This document shows, one piece after another, positions 1 through 11,200 of a DNA stretch of 64,000 bases. This stretch comes from Macrostomum hystrix. Taxonomy: Eukaryota > Platyhelminthes > Macrostomidae. The first letter of the stretch is position 1; each line of letters opens with the position of its first letter. The stretch lies in contig CATNEN010000007.1 in the NCBI GenBank assembly GCA_950097015.1, positions 1,116,001-1,180,000 of the forward strand, read 5' to 3'. Position numbers and translations under genes: made by a program. The notes below the pieces were generated by a model. That model was given only the letters and a program-made list of their open reading frames with translations, was not told the origin of the DNA and ran no database searches.

Positions 1-705
1 CAGATCCCTTATCCGTCAGTCAGATCCCTTATCCATCAGTCAGATCCCTTATCCGTCAGTCAGATCCCTTATCCATCAGTCAGATCCCTTATCCGTCAGT
101 CGGATCCCTTATCCATCAGTCGGATCCCTTATCCATCAGTCGGATCCCTTATCCGTCAGTCGGATCCCTTATCCATCAGTCGGATCCCTTATCCATCAGT
201 CGGATCCCTTATCCGTCAGTCGGATCCCTTATCCATCAGTCGGATCCCTTATCCATCAGTCGGATCCCTTATCCATCAGTCGGATCCCTTATCCATCAGT
301 CGGATCCCTTATCCGTCAGTCAGATCCCTTATCCATCAGTCAGATCCCTTATCCGTCAGTCAGATCCCTTATCCATCAGTCAGATCCCTTATCCGTCAGT
401 CGGATCCCTTATCCGTCAGTCGGATCCCTTATCCGTCAGTCGGATCCCTTATCCGTCAGTCAGATCCCTAATCCGTCAGTCGGATCCCTTATCTGTCAGT
501 CAGATCCCTTATCCGTCAGTCGGATCCCTTATCCGTCAGTCGGATCCCTTATCCGTCAGTCAGATCCCTTATCCGTCAGTCGGATCCCTTATCCGTCAGT
601 CGGATCCCTTATCCGTCAGTCGGATCCCTTATCTGTCAGTCGGATCCCTTATCCGTCAGTCAGATCCCTTATCCGTCAGTCAGATCCCTTATCCGTCAAC
701 TCAAA
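1..705. repeat. 20-bp minisatellite
   Basis: About 35 head-to-tail copies of a 20-bp unit, for example CAGATCCCTTATCCGTCAGT. Units differ mainly at two sites (CAG/CGG at the start and CCG/CCA before TCAGT), and the variants fall in blocks. The array starts before the window edge and decays at 690-750. Confidence 0.97.
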
Positions 706-1285
706 TCCCTTATCCAGCAATCGAATCCCTAAGCCGTCAATCTGATTTGTCATCCCTCAGTTAATCGGATCACTCATAGTTCATTGTATCGATCAGCTAT
801 CCGTATGCGGATTAATTCATCCCTTTTGTAGCAATCAAAGGTTTCCCTACGCGTGTAATTCTCAGTAACTTAATATTCAAAGGCATTGTGAACACTAGGC
901 TAGTTTCAGTCTACTGTTTTTCGCCTTCAATAATGCGGTCGCGCCAGTGTTTCTGTGCTTTTCTTATTCAAATCATTTCTTCACTTTGCATGCACAAACT
1001 ACGAGCTGCAAGTATTTTGTTAGAACTGTGCAGCCCAGCGTTCAATCATGTCAGTAATAAAGGAGACATTTTTCAAGTAATAGTCGTCATATTTAGTCTT
1101 CCTTTGAATAATTGTTTGTCATTCACCTTTTCCTTGGAATAAAATGAAATTTTTTGTATACTATTTTCAAATTCGCATCATTCATTGATTCAGTTTATTA
1201 AATTCTTATCTAATAAGGTGCTCTATGTTATTCTTGGTAGTATCTGAATTATTGACATATCTGAATAAATAATCACTTTTCTTCT
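706..1285. other. No gene seen
   Basis: A decayed edge of the 20-bp array is followed by AT-rich unique sequence. The 84-codon ORF at 888-1142 has no recognisable domain and no supporting splice context, so I do not call a gene. Confidence 0.6.
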
Positions 1286-3045
1286 CCTTGGTACCGACAT
1301 GGGTAATTATCTTTCTTGTCCTTGGTACCGACATGGGTAATTATCTTTCTTGTCCTTGGTACCGACATGGGTAATTATCGTTCTTGTCCTTGGTACTGGC
1401 ATGAGTAATTACCTTTCCTCCCCTTGGTACCGACATGGGTAATTATCGTTCTTGTCCTTGGTACTGGCATGAGTAATTACCTTTCCTCCCCTTGGTACCG
1501 ACATGGGTAATTATCGTTCTTGTCCTTGGTACTGGCATGAGTAATTACCTTTCCTCCCCTTGGTACCGACATGGGTAATTATCTTTCTTGTCCTTGGTAC
1601 TGGCATGGCATGAGTAATTACCTTTACTCCCCTTGGTACCGACATGGGTAATTATCGTTCTTGTCCTTGGTACCGACATGGGTAATTATCGTTCTTGTCC
1701 TTGGTACCGACATGAGTAATTACCTTTCCTCCCCTTGGTACCGACATGGGTAATTATCTTTCTTGTCCTTGGTACCGACATGGGTAATTATCTTTCTTGT
1801 CCTTGGTACTGGCATGGCATGAGTAATTACCTTTACTCCCCTTGGTACCGACATGGGTAATTATCGTTCTTGTCCTTGGTACCGACATGGGTAATTATCT
1901 TTCTTGCCCTTGGTACCGACATGGGTAATTATCTTTCTTGTCCTTGGTACTGGCATGGCATGAGTAATTACCTTTACTCCCCTTGGTACCGACATGGGTA
2001 ATTATCTTTCTTGTCCTTGGTACCGACATGGGTAATTATCGTTCTTGTCCTTGGTACTGGCATGAGTAATTACCTTTCCTCCCCTTGGTACCGACATGGG
2101 TAATTATCTTTCTTGCCCTTGGTACCGACATGGGTAATTATCTTTCTTGTCCTTGGTACCGACATGGGTAATTATCTTTCTTGTCCTTGGTACCGACATG
2201 GGTAATTATCTTTCTTGTCCTTGGTACTGGCATGGCATGAGTAATTACCTTTACTCCCCTTGGTACCGACATGGGTAATTATCTTTCTTGCCCTTGGTAC
2301 CGACATGGGTAATTATCTTTCTTGTCCTTGGTACTGGCATGGCATGAGTAATTACCTTTACTCCCCTTGGTACCGACATGGGTAATTATCGTTCTTGTCC
2401 TTGGTACTGGCATGAGTAATTACCTTTCCTCCCCTTGGTACCGACATGGGTAATTATCTTTCTTGCCCTTGGTACCGACATGGGTAATTATCTTTCTTGT
2501 CCTTGGTACCGACATGGGTAATTATCTTTCTTGTCCTTGGTACCGACATGGGTAATTATCTTTCTTGTCCTTGGTACCGACATGGGTAATTATCTTTCTT
2601 GTCCTTGGTACCGACATGGGTAATTATCTTTCTTGTCCTTGGTACCGACATGGGTAATTATCTTTCTTGTCCTTGGTACCGACATGGGTAATTATCTTTC
2701 TTGTCCTTGGTACCGACATGGGTAATTATCTTTCTTTCCCTTGGTACCGACATGGGTAATTATCTTTCTTGTCCTTGGTACCGACATGGGTAATTATCTT
2801 TCTTGTCCTTGGTACCGACATGGGTAATTATCTTTCTTGTCCTTGGTACTGACATGGGTAATTATCTTTCTTGTCCTTGGTACTGACATGGGTAGTTACC
2901 TTTCTTCTTTAGGAACTGACATTAGTAATTACCATTCTACCCCTAGTTACAAGCATGGTTAATTACCTTTCTTCCTTTAGGAACTGACATTAGTAATTAC
3001 CATTCTACCCCCTAGTTACAAGCATGGTTAGTTACTTTTTCACCT
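1286..3045. repeat. 34-bp minisatellite with variant subfamilies
   Basis: About 48 copies of a 34-bp unit built around CCTTGGTACCGACATGGG and TAATTATCTTTCTTG. A second version reads TACTGGCATGAGTAATTACC, and some copies carry a duplicated GGCAT. The two versions alternate in the first half, while the 2480-2880 block is homogeneous. Degenerate units continue to about 3045. Confidence 0.97.
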
Positions 3046-3560
3046 TGTAAACCTGAGTTGGTTGTTTATCTGTTAATCAAAGTAACATTTCCTGTCGCCA
3101 ACTTTCTCAATCTAGTTTGCACTGCGTTAGCAATATTTTTATTAGCTAAATTTTAACTAATATCGAATAAAAACTTTACTTCTAGTAATTATTTGAAAAC
3201 AACTAAAGTGTGAGCGACAAGCCTTGATTGCTACTCTAATATTATCTGTCAGTTATTAAGCTCAACCTAACAAATTTCTTCTGCTTATTTCAGTGTCAAT
3301 TTGTCTTATATCTTGCTTGTGAGCTGCTATACAATTGAAAACGTAAATATACTGCACCAATATCGTATTTTCATATATTAATATATGCCTGAAACAAAAA
3401 TCACATAAATAAGAACCACTTTTGATATAGCCACAGTCGGTGATAATATATAATTATACCACAGTCGGTGCAATTGCTGCAGTTCATGCTTTACCTTATG
3501 TTTTTTATTTATCATCACCTTTGCCCAAGAGTTGTTCAAGGTCAGATTTATCCCAACCTC
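3046..3560. other. No gene seen
   Basis: AT-rich unique sequence between two minisatellites. No coding exon, RNA gene or mobile element is recognisable. Confidence 0.6.
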
Positions 3561-3564
3561 TGAT

Positions 3565-4755
3565 TCCTATCTGTCCCATTTCTCTACTCCCATCCATCCC
3601 ACTTCTCTATTCCCATCTGTCCCACTTCTCTATTCCCATCTGTCCCACTTCTCTACTCCCATCCATCCCACTTCTCTATTCCCATCCATCCCACTTCTCT
3701 ATTCCCATCCATCCCACTTCTCTACTCCCATCCATCCCACTTCTCTATTCCCATCTGTCCCACTTCTCTACTCCCATCCATCCCACTTCTCTATTCCCAT
3801 CTGTCCCACTTCTCTACTCCCATCTGTGCCACTTCTCTACTCCCATCCATCCCACTTCTCTATTCCCATCCATCCCACTTCTCTATTCCCATCTGTCCCA
3901 CTTCTCTACTCCCATCCATCCCACTTCTCTATTCCCATCTGTCCCACTTCTCTACTCCCATCTGTGCCACTTCTCTACTCCCATCCATCCCACTTCTCTA
4001 TTCCCATCTGTCCCACTTCTCTATTCCCATCTGTCCCACTTCTCTACTCCCATCCATCCCACTTCTCTATTCCCATCTGTCCCACTTCTCTATTCCCATC
4101 CATCCCACTTCTCTATTCCCATCCATCCCACTTCTCTACTCCCATCCATCCCACTTCTCTATTCCCATCTGTCCCACTTCTCTACTCCCATCCATCCCAC
4201 TTCTCTATTCCCATCTGTCCCACTTCTCTACTCTCATCCATCCCACTTCTCTATTCCCATCTGTCCCACTTCTCTATTCCTATCTGTCCCACTTCTCTAT
4301 TCCTATCTGTCCCACTTCTCTATTCCCATCTGTCCCACTTCTCTATTCCCATCTGTCCCACTTCTCTATTCCCATCTGTCCCACTTCTCTATTCCCATCT
4401 GTCCCACTTCTCTATTCCCATCCATCCCACTTCTCTATTCCCATCCATCCCACTTCTCTACTCCCATCCATCCCACTTCTCTATTCCCATCTGTCCCACT
4501 TCTCTACTCCCATCCATCCCACTTCTCTATTCCCATCTGTCCCACTTCTCTACTCTCATCCATCCCACTTCTCTATTCCCATCTGTCCCACTTCTCTATT
4601 CCTATCTGTCCCACTTCTCTATTCCTATCTGTCCCACTTCTCTATTCCCATCTGTCCCACTTCTCTATTCCCATCTGTCCCACTTCTCTATTCCCATCTG
4701 TCCCACTTCTCTATTCCCATCTGTCCCACTTCTCTACTCCCATCTGTCCCACCTC
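3565..4755. repeat. 23-bp pyrimidine-rich minisatellite
   Basis: About 51 copies of a 23-bp unit with core CCCACTTCTCTATTCCCATC followed by TGT or CAT. Because 23 is not a multiple of 3, the array is open in more than one frame. This produces ORFs of 412 and 619 codons that are artefacts of the repeat. Confidence 0.97.
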
Positions 4756-5376
4756 TGCGGTCTCATCTAATCATTTTCTAGTCGTAACTAGTCTCAGATT
4801 TTACATTTTTATGGTATTCTGTTGGTCTAGGCTGCAGTTTTATTTTGTATTTATTATTTCAATTCTAGATTTTCTTATTCTCATTCTCAACGCATCAATT
4901 TATGTGAGTCGGCCACCAGTGTTTTTGGTTGGTAAAAAAGCTTTTGTCAGACGGCTACAGCCCGGCCGTTCATTTGAAACTGCTTCTGATGGGGCAGACC
5001 TTATTCAATGGTTTTGTTTAGACAAATTTTCAATGGCTGGCATGGATGCATCAATACTATTGTTGTTCACTTGTCTCTTTTGCCTAGCCAGTTCTTCGAG
5101 GCTACTTGCCTTATTGTGTGCCTCGTTTTTTACACTTCTAGCTAAAGTTTCATCCTACTGTCTGGCCTCTCATTTTTTGTTCGACAGGGCGTCTATCTGC
5201 TCATACGATTCCAAGAGTAAAGCTTGCTTTATTCTCCAAGTTATTATTATTATTAATATTATCATTATTTTATGCGCGCACTTAAAAAATATTTTTTGAA
5301 AATATTTTTTTAATCAAAACTAACAGTACTAACGAACCGAAAATAAGTAAAAACGAAAGCAAAAAGGAAGGAAAAG
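4756..5376. other. No gene seen
   Basis: Unique AT-rich sequence between arrays. The open frame that runs through it is a continuation of the artefactual frame from the 23-bp array; it has no recognisable domain. Confidence 0.55.
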
Positions 5377-5377
5377 C

Positions 5378-5790
5378 TCAGTCTCCCTCAGGCCTCATTA
5401 AGTCCTCCCCTCAGGCCTCATTCAGTCTCTCCCTCAGGCCTCATTCAGTCTCTCCCTCAGGCCTCATTCAGTCTCTCCCTCAGGCCTCATTAAGTCCTCC
5501 CCTCAGGCCTCATTCAGTCTCTCCCTCAGGCCTCATTAAGTCCTCCCCTCAGGCCTCATTCAGTCTCTCCCTCAGGCCTCATTAAGTCCTCCCCTCAGGC
5601 CTCATTCAGTCTCTCCCTCAGGCCTCATTAAGTCCTCCCCTCAGGCCTCATTCAGTCTCTCCCTCAGGCCTCATTAAGTCCTCCCCTCAGGCCCCATTCA
5701 GTCCTCCCCGTCAGCGCATCGTTCAGTCTCTCCCTCAGGCATCATTCAGTCTCTCCCTCAGGTATCATTCAGTCTCTCCCTCAGATACCG
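5378..5790. repeat. 23-bp CCTCAGGCCTCATT minisatellite
   Basis: About 18 copies of a 23-bp unit beginning CCTCAGGCCTCATT. Two alternating versions end CAGTCTCTC or AAGTCCTCC. The last units, from 5690, are degenerate. Confidence 0.95.
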
Positions 5791-6118
5791 TTGGAGGCAA
5801 CTTCGCGCCCCCTAACTTGCTATTTTATTTTGTGAGAAACGTTTCGAAATGGTTTGCCTCCAGGTAGCAATCTGCTCGCGCCATTGCTATTCAGTCACTG
5901 AGTGCAAAGAGTGTTAAACAGGGAGCGAGCGAGATTGCGCGCGTGTTCTGTCGGTGCTCTTGGCCAGCCTTTAATTGTTGCAAAGCCCTGACTGCGTTTT
6001 CATATGCTGAAAAAATGTTAATTCTCGGAATTCACTAGAGAATACAATGCTTGTGTGCCTCATTCTGAGTCTGCGCGAACCACAATATACTTTAGCCTCG
6101 CTCTATGTTTTATCTATT
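5791..6118. other. No gene seen
   Basis: Unique sequence with nothing I can assign. Confidence 0.5.
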
Positions 6119-6570
6119 GTGTGTGGAGCGCCAAAGTTCTATGGTGTGTGGAGCAATAAGTTCTATGGTGTGTGGAGCAATAAGTTCTATGGTGTGTGGA
6201 GCAATAAGTTCTATAGTGTGTGGAGCGCCAGAGTTCTATGGTGTGTGGAGCGCCAAAGTTCTATGGTGTGTGGAGCAATAAGTTCTATAGTGTGTGGAGC
6301 GCCAGAGTTCTATGGTGTGTGGAGCGCTAAAGTTCTATGGTGTGTGGAGCGCTAAACTTGGTGTGTGGAGCGCTAAAGTTCTATGGTGTGTGGAGCGCTA
6401 AACTTGGTGTGTGGAGCGCTAAAGTTCTATGGTGTGTGGAGCGCTAAAGTTCTATGGTGTGTGGAGCGCTAAAGTTGGTGTGTGGAGCGCTAAAGTTCTA
6501 TGGTGTGTGGAGCGCTAAAGTTCTATGGTGTGTGGAGCGCTAAAGTTCTATGGTGTGTGGAGCGCCAAAA
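6119..6570. repeat. 25-bp minisatellite with 21-bp deletion variants
   Basis: About 18 units of 25 bp with core GGAGCGCTAAAGTTCTATGG followed by TGTGT. Several units have lost four bases (reading AACTTGGTG), and others carry GGAGCAATAAG in place of GGAGCGCTAAAG. Confidence 0.95.
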
Positions 6571-7084
6571 GATTACACCCCGGGGCGCCAAAGAGCTTGA
6601 AAGATTTTTGTCAACTGCAAGGTCCCCAAATGTCCCCCAAGTGCAATTTCAGCTTTTCCACCTGAGCGAATATCTAAATTCGTTTCTTCTTGTCGCTCAG
6701 CCTCCGTGCCTTAGTTTTTATGCAGCGCTTTTTCATAGCAACCTGTCTGCTCTGCTAGAGCGCTCTTGAAAGTCTCAGCTCATTTAGTAAGCATACAGCC
6801 TCAGGCCCTGTTTGATGGTACACTGTTTCTCACCCCTCCGCCCCACTTCGACTCTAAAGCCTTTTCTCGTCACGTTTTCTCTATACATTGCTTCTAGCTG
6901 CAATTTTTTTCTCGGAACAATTTGGCTCGCTATGAATGTGTCTTCAAGGTGGACTCTCAGCAAAGTGCTCTGGACAAGCTGCCACTGCCAAACAGACTGG
7001 ACAGAAGCCTGCTTTCGGCGGAGCGGACAATGAAGGCCTGGGGATGAGGCCAGTGCTGGAGGAGGGTGGGTTGCTCACCTAAGA
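6571..7084. other. Presumed upstream region of the plakin-like gene
   Basis: Unique sequence between the 25-bp array and the TATA-like box at 7085. No coding exon is recognised. By position it would contain the proximal promoter of the gene that follows; this is inference only. Confidence 0.35.
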
Positions 7085-7250
7085 CTATAAAGTGAGACGC
7101 CAGTGTCGTCTTTCGAGTTTCTCTTTCACGGCACCCAAAGCAACTGCAGTTATTTTTCTAGACGAATTTTCAAAAGCACAAAGCGACTTGATACCGACTT
7201 TGAATTTACTTCGAGTGCCGATTTCAAACGCGTCCAACAGCACCTCTTGG
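7085..7250 (+). promoter_or_regulatory. Putative TATA box and 5' untranslated exon of the plakin-like gene
   Basis: A CTATAAAG box lies at 7085-7092. About 30 bp downstream begins a stretch with no usable ATG, and it ends at a strong donor (GTAAGT at 7251). The matching acceptor is probably TCTAG at 8233, only 16 bp before the ATG at 8250. The intron so defined (7251-8233) contains the hAT-type MITE. The assignment is inference from signals; no transcript is available. Confidence 0.4.
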
Positions 7251-7328
7251 GTAAGTGGGTTTGTTTAAACTCTGTATTCTATAGTAAATTTTAGTTTAAA
7301 AACACATTACTGATTGAAAGGTCTAAAG

Positions 7329-7969
7329 CAGGGGTCGGCAAACTCCGGCCCGCGGGCCAGATGCGGCCCTCGAAGCTCCCAAATCCGGCCCGTTGCCCCT
7401 TCTGACATCTACAGTGTCCTGTTTCATCTCTCTCGTGTCTCATCTCTCCCGTGTCTAATCTCTCCCGTGTCTCATCGCTCTCGTGTCTCATCTCTCCCGT
7501 GTCTCATCTCTCCCGTGTCTCATCTCTCCCGTGTCTCATCTCTCCCGTGTCTCATCTCTCCCGTTTCTAATCTCTCCCGTGTCTCATCTCTCTCGTGTAT
7601 AATCTTTCTGTGTCTCATCTCTCCCGTGTCTAATCTCTCCCGTGTCTCATCTCTCCCGTGTCTAATCTCTCCCGTGTCTCATCGCTCTCGTGTCTCATCT
7701 CTCCCGTGTCTCATCTCTCCTGTGTCTCATCTCTCCCGTGTCTCATCTCTCCCGTGTCTCATCTCTCCTGTGTCTCATCTCTCCCGTGTCTAATCTCTCC
7801 CGTGTCTCATCTCTCTCGTGTATAATCTTTCTGTGTCTCATCTCTCCCGTGTCTAATCTCTCCCGTGTCTCATCTCTCCCCTATCTCATATTTATACAGT
7901 CAATGCGGCCCGCTGTCGTCTTTTAGGTTCTCTCTTTGGCCCGCCAGCAAATAAGTTTGCCTACCCCTG
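7329..7969. mobile_element. Non-autonomous hAT-type DNA transposon (MITE) carrying a satellite
   Basis: The 641-bp element has inverted ends: the left end begins CAGGGGTCGGCAAACT and the right end, read in reverse complement, begins CAGGGGTAGGCAAACT. Both ends continue into GGCCCGC-rich sequence. Flanking 8-bp duplications GTCTAAAG (7321-7328) and GTCTAAAC (7970-7977) match at 7 of 8 positions and fit the hAT target pattern nTnnnnAn. No transposase is encoded. The interior is almost wholly a 16-bp tandem repeat. The CAGGGGTCGGCAAAC terminus is known from hAT/Charlie-like elements in many animals. Confidence 0.85.
7415..7885. repeat. 16-bp satellite inside the hAT MITE
   Basis: About 29 copies of TCTCATCTCTCCCGTG or close variants (TCTAATC, CTCTCGTG). 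The array is entirely within the terminal inverted repeats of the MITE. A related degenerate block occurs at 23770-23890. Confidence 0.95.
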
Positions 7970-8249
7970 GTCTAAACGCCCATTTATCGGCACCAGACGA
8001 GGCTTTAAAAAATTGTATATTTAATTTTAATTATTTATTTCAAAAGCCAATACTGTAAGTCAAACAGTTCTTTTAGGTGATCTGCTTTCATCAGATAGTA
8101 TTTGCATAGCCTATTGTAGTCAGAATTCAGCAGCCAATAAAAACGGCCCTTTTTAGTGCCACCGCTTTAAAGAATCAATTAATAATCCTATAAGCATCAC
8201 TAAAAACCGGACCCGTTCTCGTTTCCCGTCTAGGCGAGGCCAGTAAAAG

Positions 8250-11200
8250 ATGGCGGCAACTTCCCACGACCAGCAGGAGATTGAACAGTGGCTTCTGGAT
8301 AACAAGGAGGCTGTTGAGTCTGCCGACTTGGGATGCACTCAACAGGCCCTGTTGGTGCAGCAGGCCAAGCAGGCTGTTCTGCTAGACGAGATCCGGGCTC
8401 TGGAAGGCAAGCTGGACGACTCGAACTCAAACAAGTCGATCGCGACCTCCTTGGCCAAGCTGAAGGCTGTGGAGGGCCAGATATGCGTCAACCAGGAGGC
8501 GCTCACTTACCTGGAGCAGGTGACATCCTTGGAGACGGTTCTGCTGTCCGTCGGGCAACAGGTGATGGAAAAGGCACTGGCCATGTCCCAGGTGACAGAC
8601 GGTGTGGTCCTCGAGGCCAAGAAGGTGAGTGAAAAAACCGACTTGGCTACTATTAGTAGGGTGTTGCACATTAATAATTTTTTTTTCCTTTTTTAAATAG
8701 TTTTTTTAAAGTACTTTTCTCTGTATACAGTAGACTTATTTTTAATTCGCTTGATCATTGTCGAGTGGGGTGGCTGCAGGTATGGGTAGTGGGGTTGCTG
8801 CAGGTATGGGTAGTGGGGTGGCAACGGTTATGTGCAGTGGGGTGGCTGCAGGTATGGGTAGTGGGGTGGCTACGGTAATGTGCAGTGGGGTGGCTGCAGG
8901 TATGGGTAGTGGGGTGGCTACGGTTATGTGCAGTGGGGTGGCTGCAGGTATGGGTAGTGGGGTGGCTGCAGGTATGGGTAGTGGGGTGGCTTCAGGTATA
9001 GGTAGTGGGTTGGCTATGGTTATGTGCAGTGGGGTGGCTGCAGGTATGGGTAGTGGGGTGGCTTCAGGTATGGGTAGTGGGGTGGCTGCAGGTATGGGTA
9101 GTGGGGTGGCTGCAGGTATGGGTAGTGGGGTGGCTTCAGGTATGGGTAGTGGGGTGGCTTCAGGTATGGGTAGTGGGGTGGCTTCAGGTGTGGGTAGTGG
9201 GGTGGCTGCAGGTATGGGTAGTGGGGTGGCTTCAGGTGTGGGTAGTGGGGTGGCTGCAGGTATGGGTAGTGGGGTGGCTGCAGGTATGTGCAGTGGGGTG
9301 GCTGCAGGTATGGGTAGTGGGGTGGCTGCAAGTATGGGTAGTGGGGTGGCTGCAGGTATTGGTAGTGGGGTGGCTGCAGGTATGGGTAGTGGGGTGGCTG
9401 CAGGTATGGGTAGTGGGGTGGCTGCAGGTATGGGTAGTGTGGTGGCTGCAGGTATGTGGAGTGGGGTGGGCGTGTGGATTATTCTAGCCAATCCCGTGCT
9501 ACTACCTTCCTCCCAGGAGCTGTCTGCGGAGATCCTCGGGAGCTGGAGCTGGGTGAGCCAGCTGGCTGATCTGAACCGCCTGCACACCAGAAACGCGGCC
9601 GACTACCAGGCCTTCCACCACGGCGCCTACGAGCTGAACGCCATGCTGAACAGCCGCGCCAGCAGCAGCTGCGCGAGCATCGCCGCCATCCCGGCCAACG
9701 GAATGCTGGGCTCCGTCAAGCGCATGAGCACTGTCCTCACCGTGAGTAGGGGCGATTGAGCTGGGCATTCGCTCTATCCACTTCCAGTTTTACATAAAAT
9801 CCCCAACTCACTTCTCCAGGACAACTTCGCCCAGTTCAACCGCCTGTGGCAGCTGTCTGTGGACCTATCACAGCGCAGCAAGGCTGTAGTGCCGCTGCAC
9901 CTGCGCTTCAGCACGGACGCCTTGCCCTTCATCGGCAAGAATGTCTTCAAGTTCGATGACGGGGAGGTGAGAGCTCGACTTGCTATTTTCAGTGGCTTCA
10001 AATGAGTTTGTTTTCGAAACCTGAAAACCTGAAGCAACACCCACCCCATCCTTGAGGCCACAGCCACCCCATCCTTAAGGCCACAGCCACCCCATCCTTG
10101 AGGCACCAGCCACCCCATCCTCGAGACCACAGCCACCCCATTCTTAAGGCCACAGCCACCCCATCCTTGAGGCCACAGCCACCCCATACTTGAGGCCACA
10201 GCCACCCCATCCTTGAGGCACCAGCCACCCCATCCTCGAGACCACAGCCACCCCATTCTTAAGGTCACAGGCACCCCATCCTTGAGGCCACAGCCACCCC
10301 ATCCTTGAGGCACCAGCCACCCCATCCTCGAGACCACAGCCACCCCATTCTTAAGGTCACAGGCACCCCATCCTTGAGGCCACAGCCACCCCATCCTTGA
10401 GGCACCAGCCACCCCATCCTCGAGACCACAGCCACCCCATTCTTAAGGCCACAGCCACCCCATACTTGAGGCCACAGCCACCCCATCCTTGAGGCACCAG
10501 CCACCACATCCTCGAGACCACAGCCACCCCATTCTTAAGGTCACAGGCACCCCATCCTTGAGGCCACAGCCACCCCATCCTTGAGGCAACACCCACCCCA
10601 TCCTTGAGGCCACAGCCATCCATCCTTGAGGCGGTGACTTTTCAACCCCTAATTAGCCTCCGCCATCCACCGCTTCGTTCTGTCGCGCAGACAGTCCTGG
10701 AGGCCGGTGAGCAGGTGACGGTAATCGACAATTCCCAGTCGTACACCTGGACGGTGAAAAGATCCGATGGCAGCGAGCTGGAGGTGCCCAGCACCTGCAT
10801 CTGGCTGCCGCCCACGGACCCGCAAGCGCTGGAGCTGGCCATCGGGTTCGTCAAATTTTTTCTTTGTTGAATACAAAAATTGCGGATTAAGAAAGGTCAT
10901 GTCAATCGAGCACTTTAAAAATTATAGTTAAACAGTCAGTTGACTCCTTGACAACTCGGCCACGTTTTGGTAAACCACCTATTCCCAAAATTCCAGGCTG
11001 AGACGAAAGCTGCTGAACACCTGGTCGCAGGTTCTTAGCAAAATGCGGCAGTGGTGCGCTGAGTTCTACGACTCTTACCTGAGTCACATGCTCAAGAGTC
11101 CAGTGGTGAGTGTCGGGTGTCATTCGCTCGAAATAAACTCCTTAGCCAATACTAGTCTAACACGCATCACAGACCGTCAGCAAGAAGATCAAGGACCCTG

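Noticed and set aside
1-705. Resemblance to a CRISPR array
   Set aside because: The units are directly contiguous with no unique spacers, and the genome is eukaryotic; this is a minisatellite.
888-1142. 84-codon ORF
   Set aside because: Short, with no domain, no splice signals of note and no neighbouring exons; within chance expectation for AT-rich DNA.
3440-5299. ORFs of 619 and 412 codons encoding HFSIPICPTSLF-type repeats
   Set aside because: They are the 23-bp minisatellite read in two frames. A unit not divisible by 3 and free of stops makes this expected; there is no independent coding evidence.
7103-7294. ORF overlapping the putative 5' exon of the plakin-like gene
   Set aside because: It has no ATG; the frame starts at GTG. 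The strong GTAAGT donor at 7251 interrupts it, so the segment is better read as untranslated leader.
8742-9587. Antisense Pro/Ala-repeat ORF over the 24-bp intron array
   Set aside because: Repeat artefact opposite an intron whose borders splice in phase.
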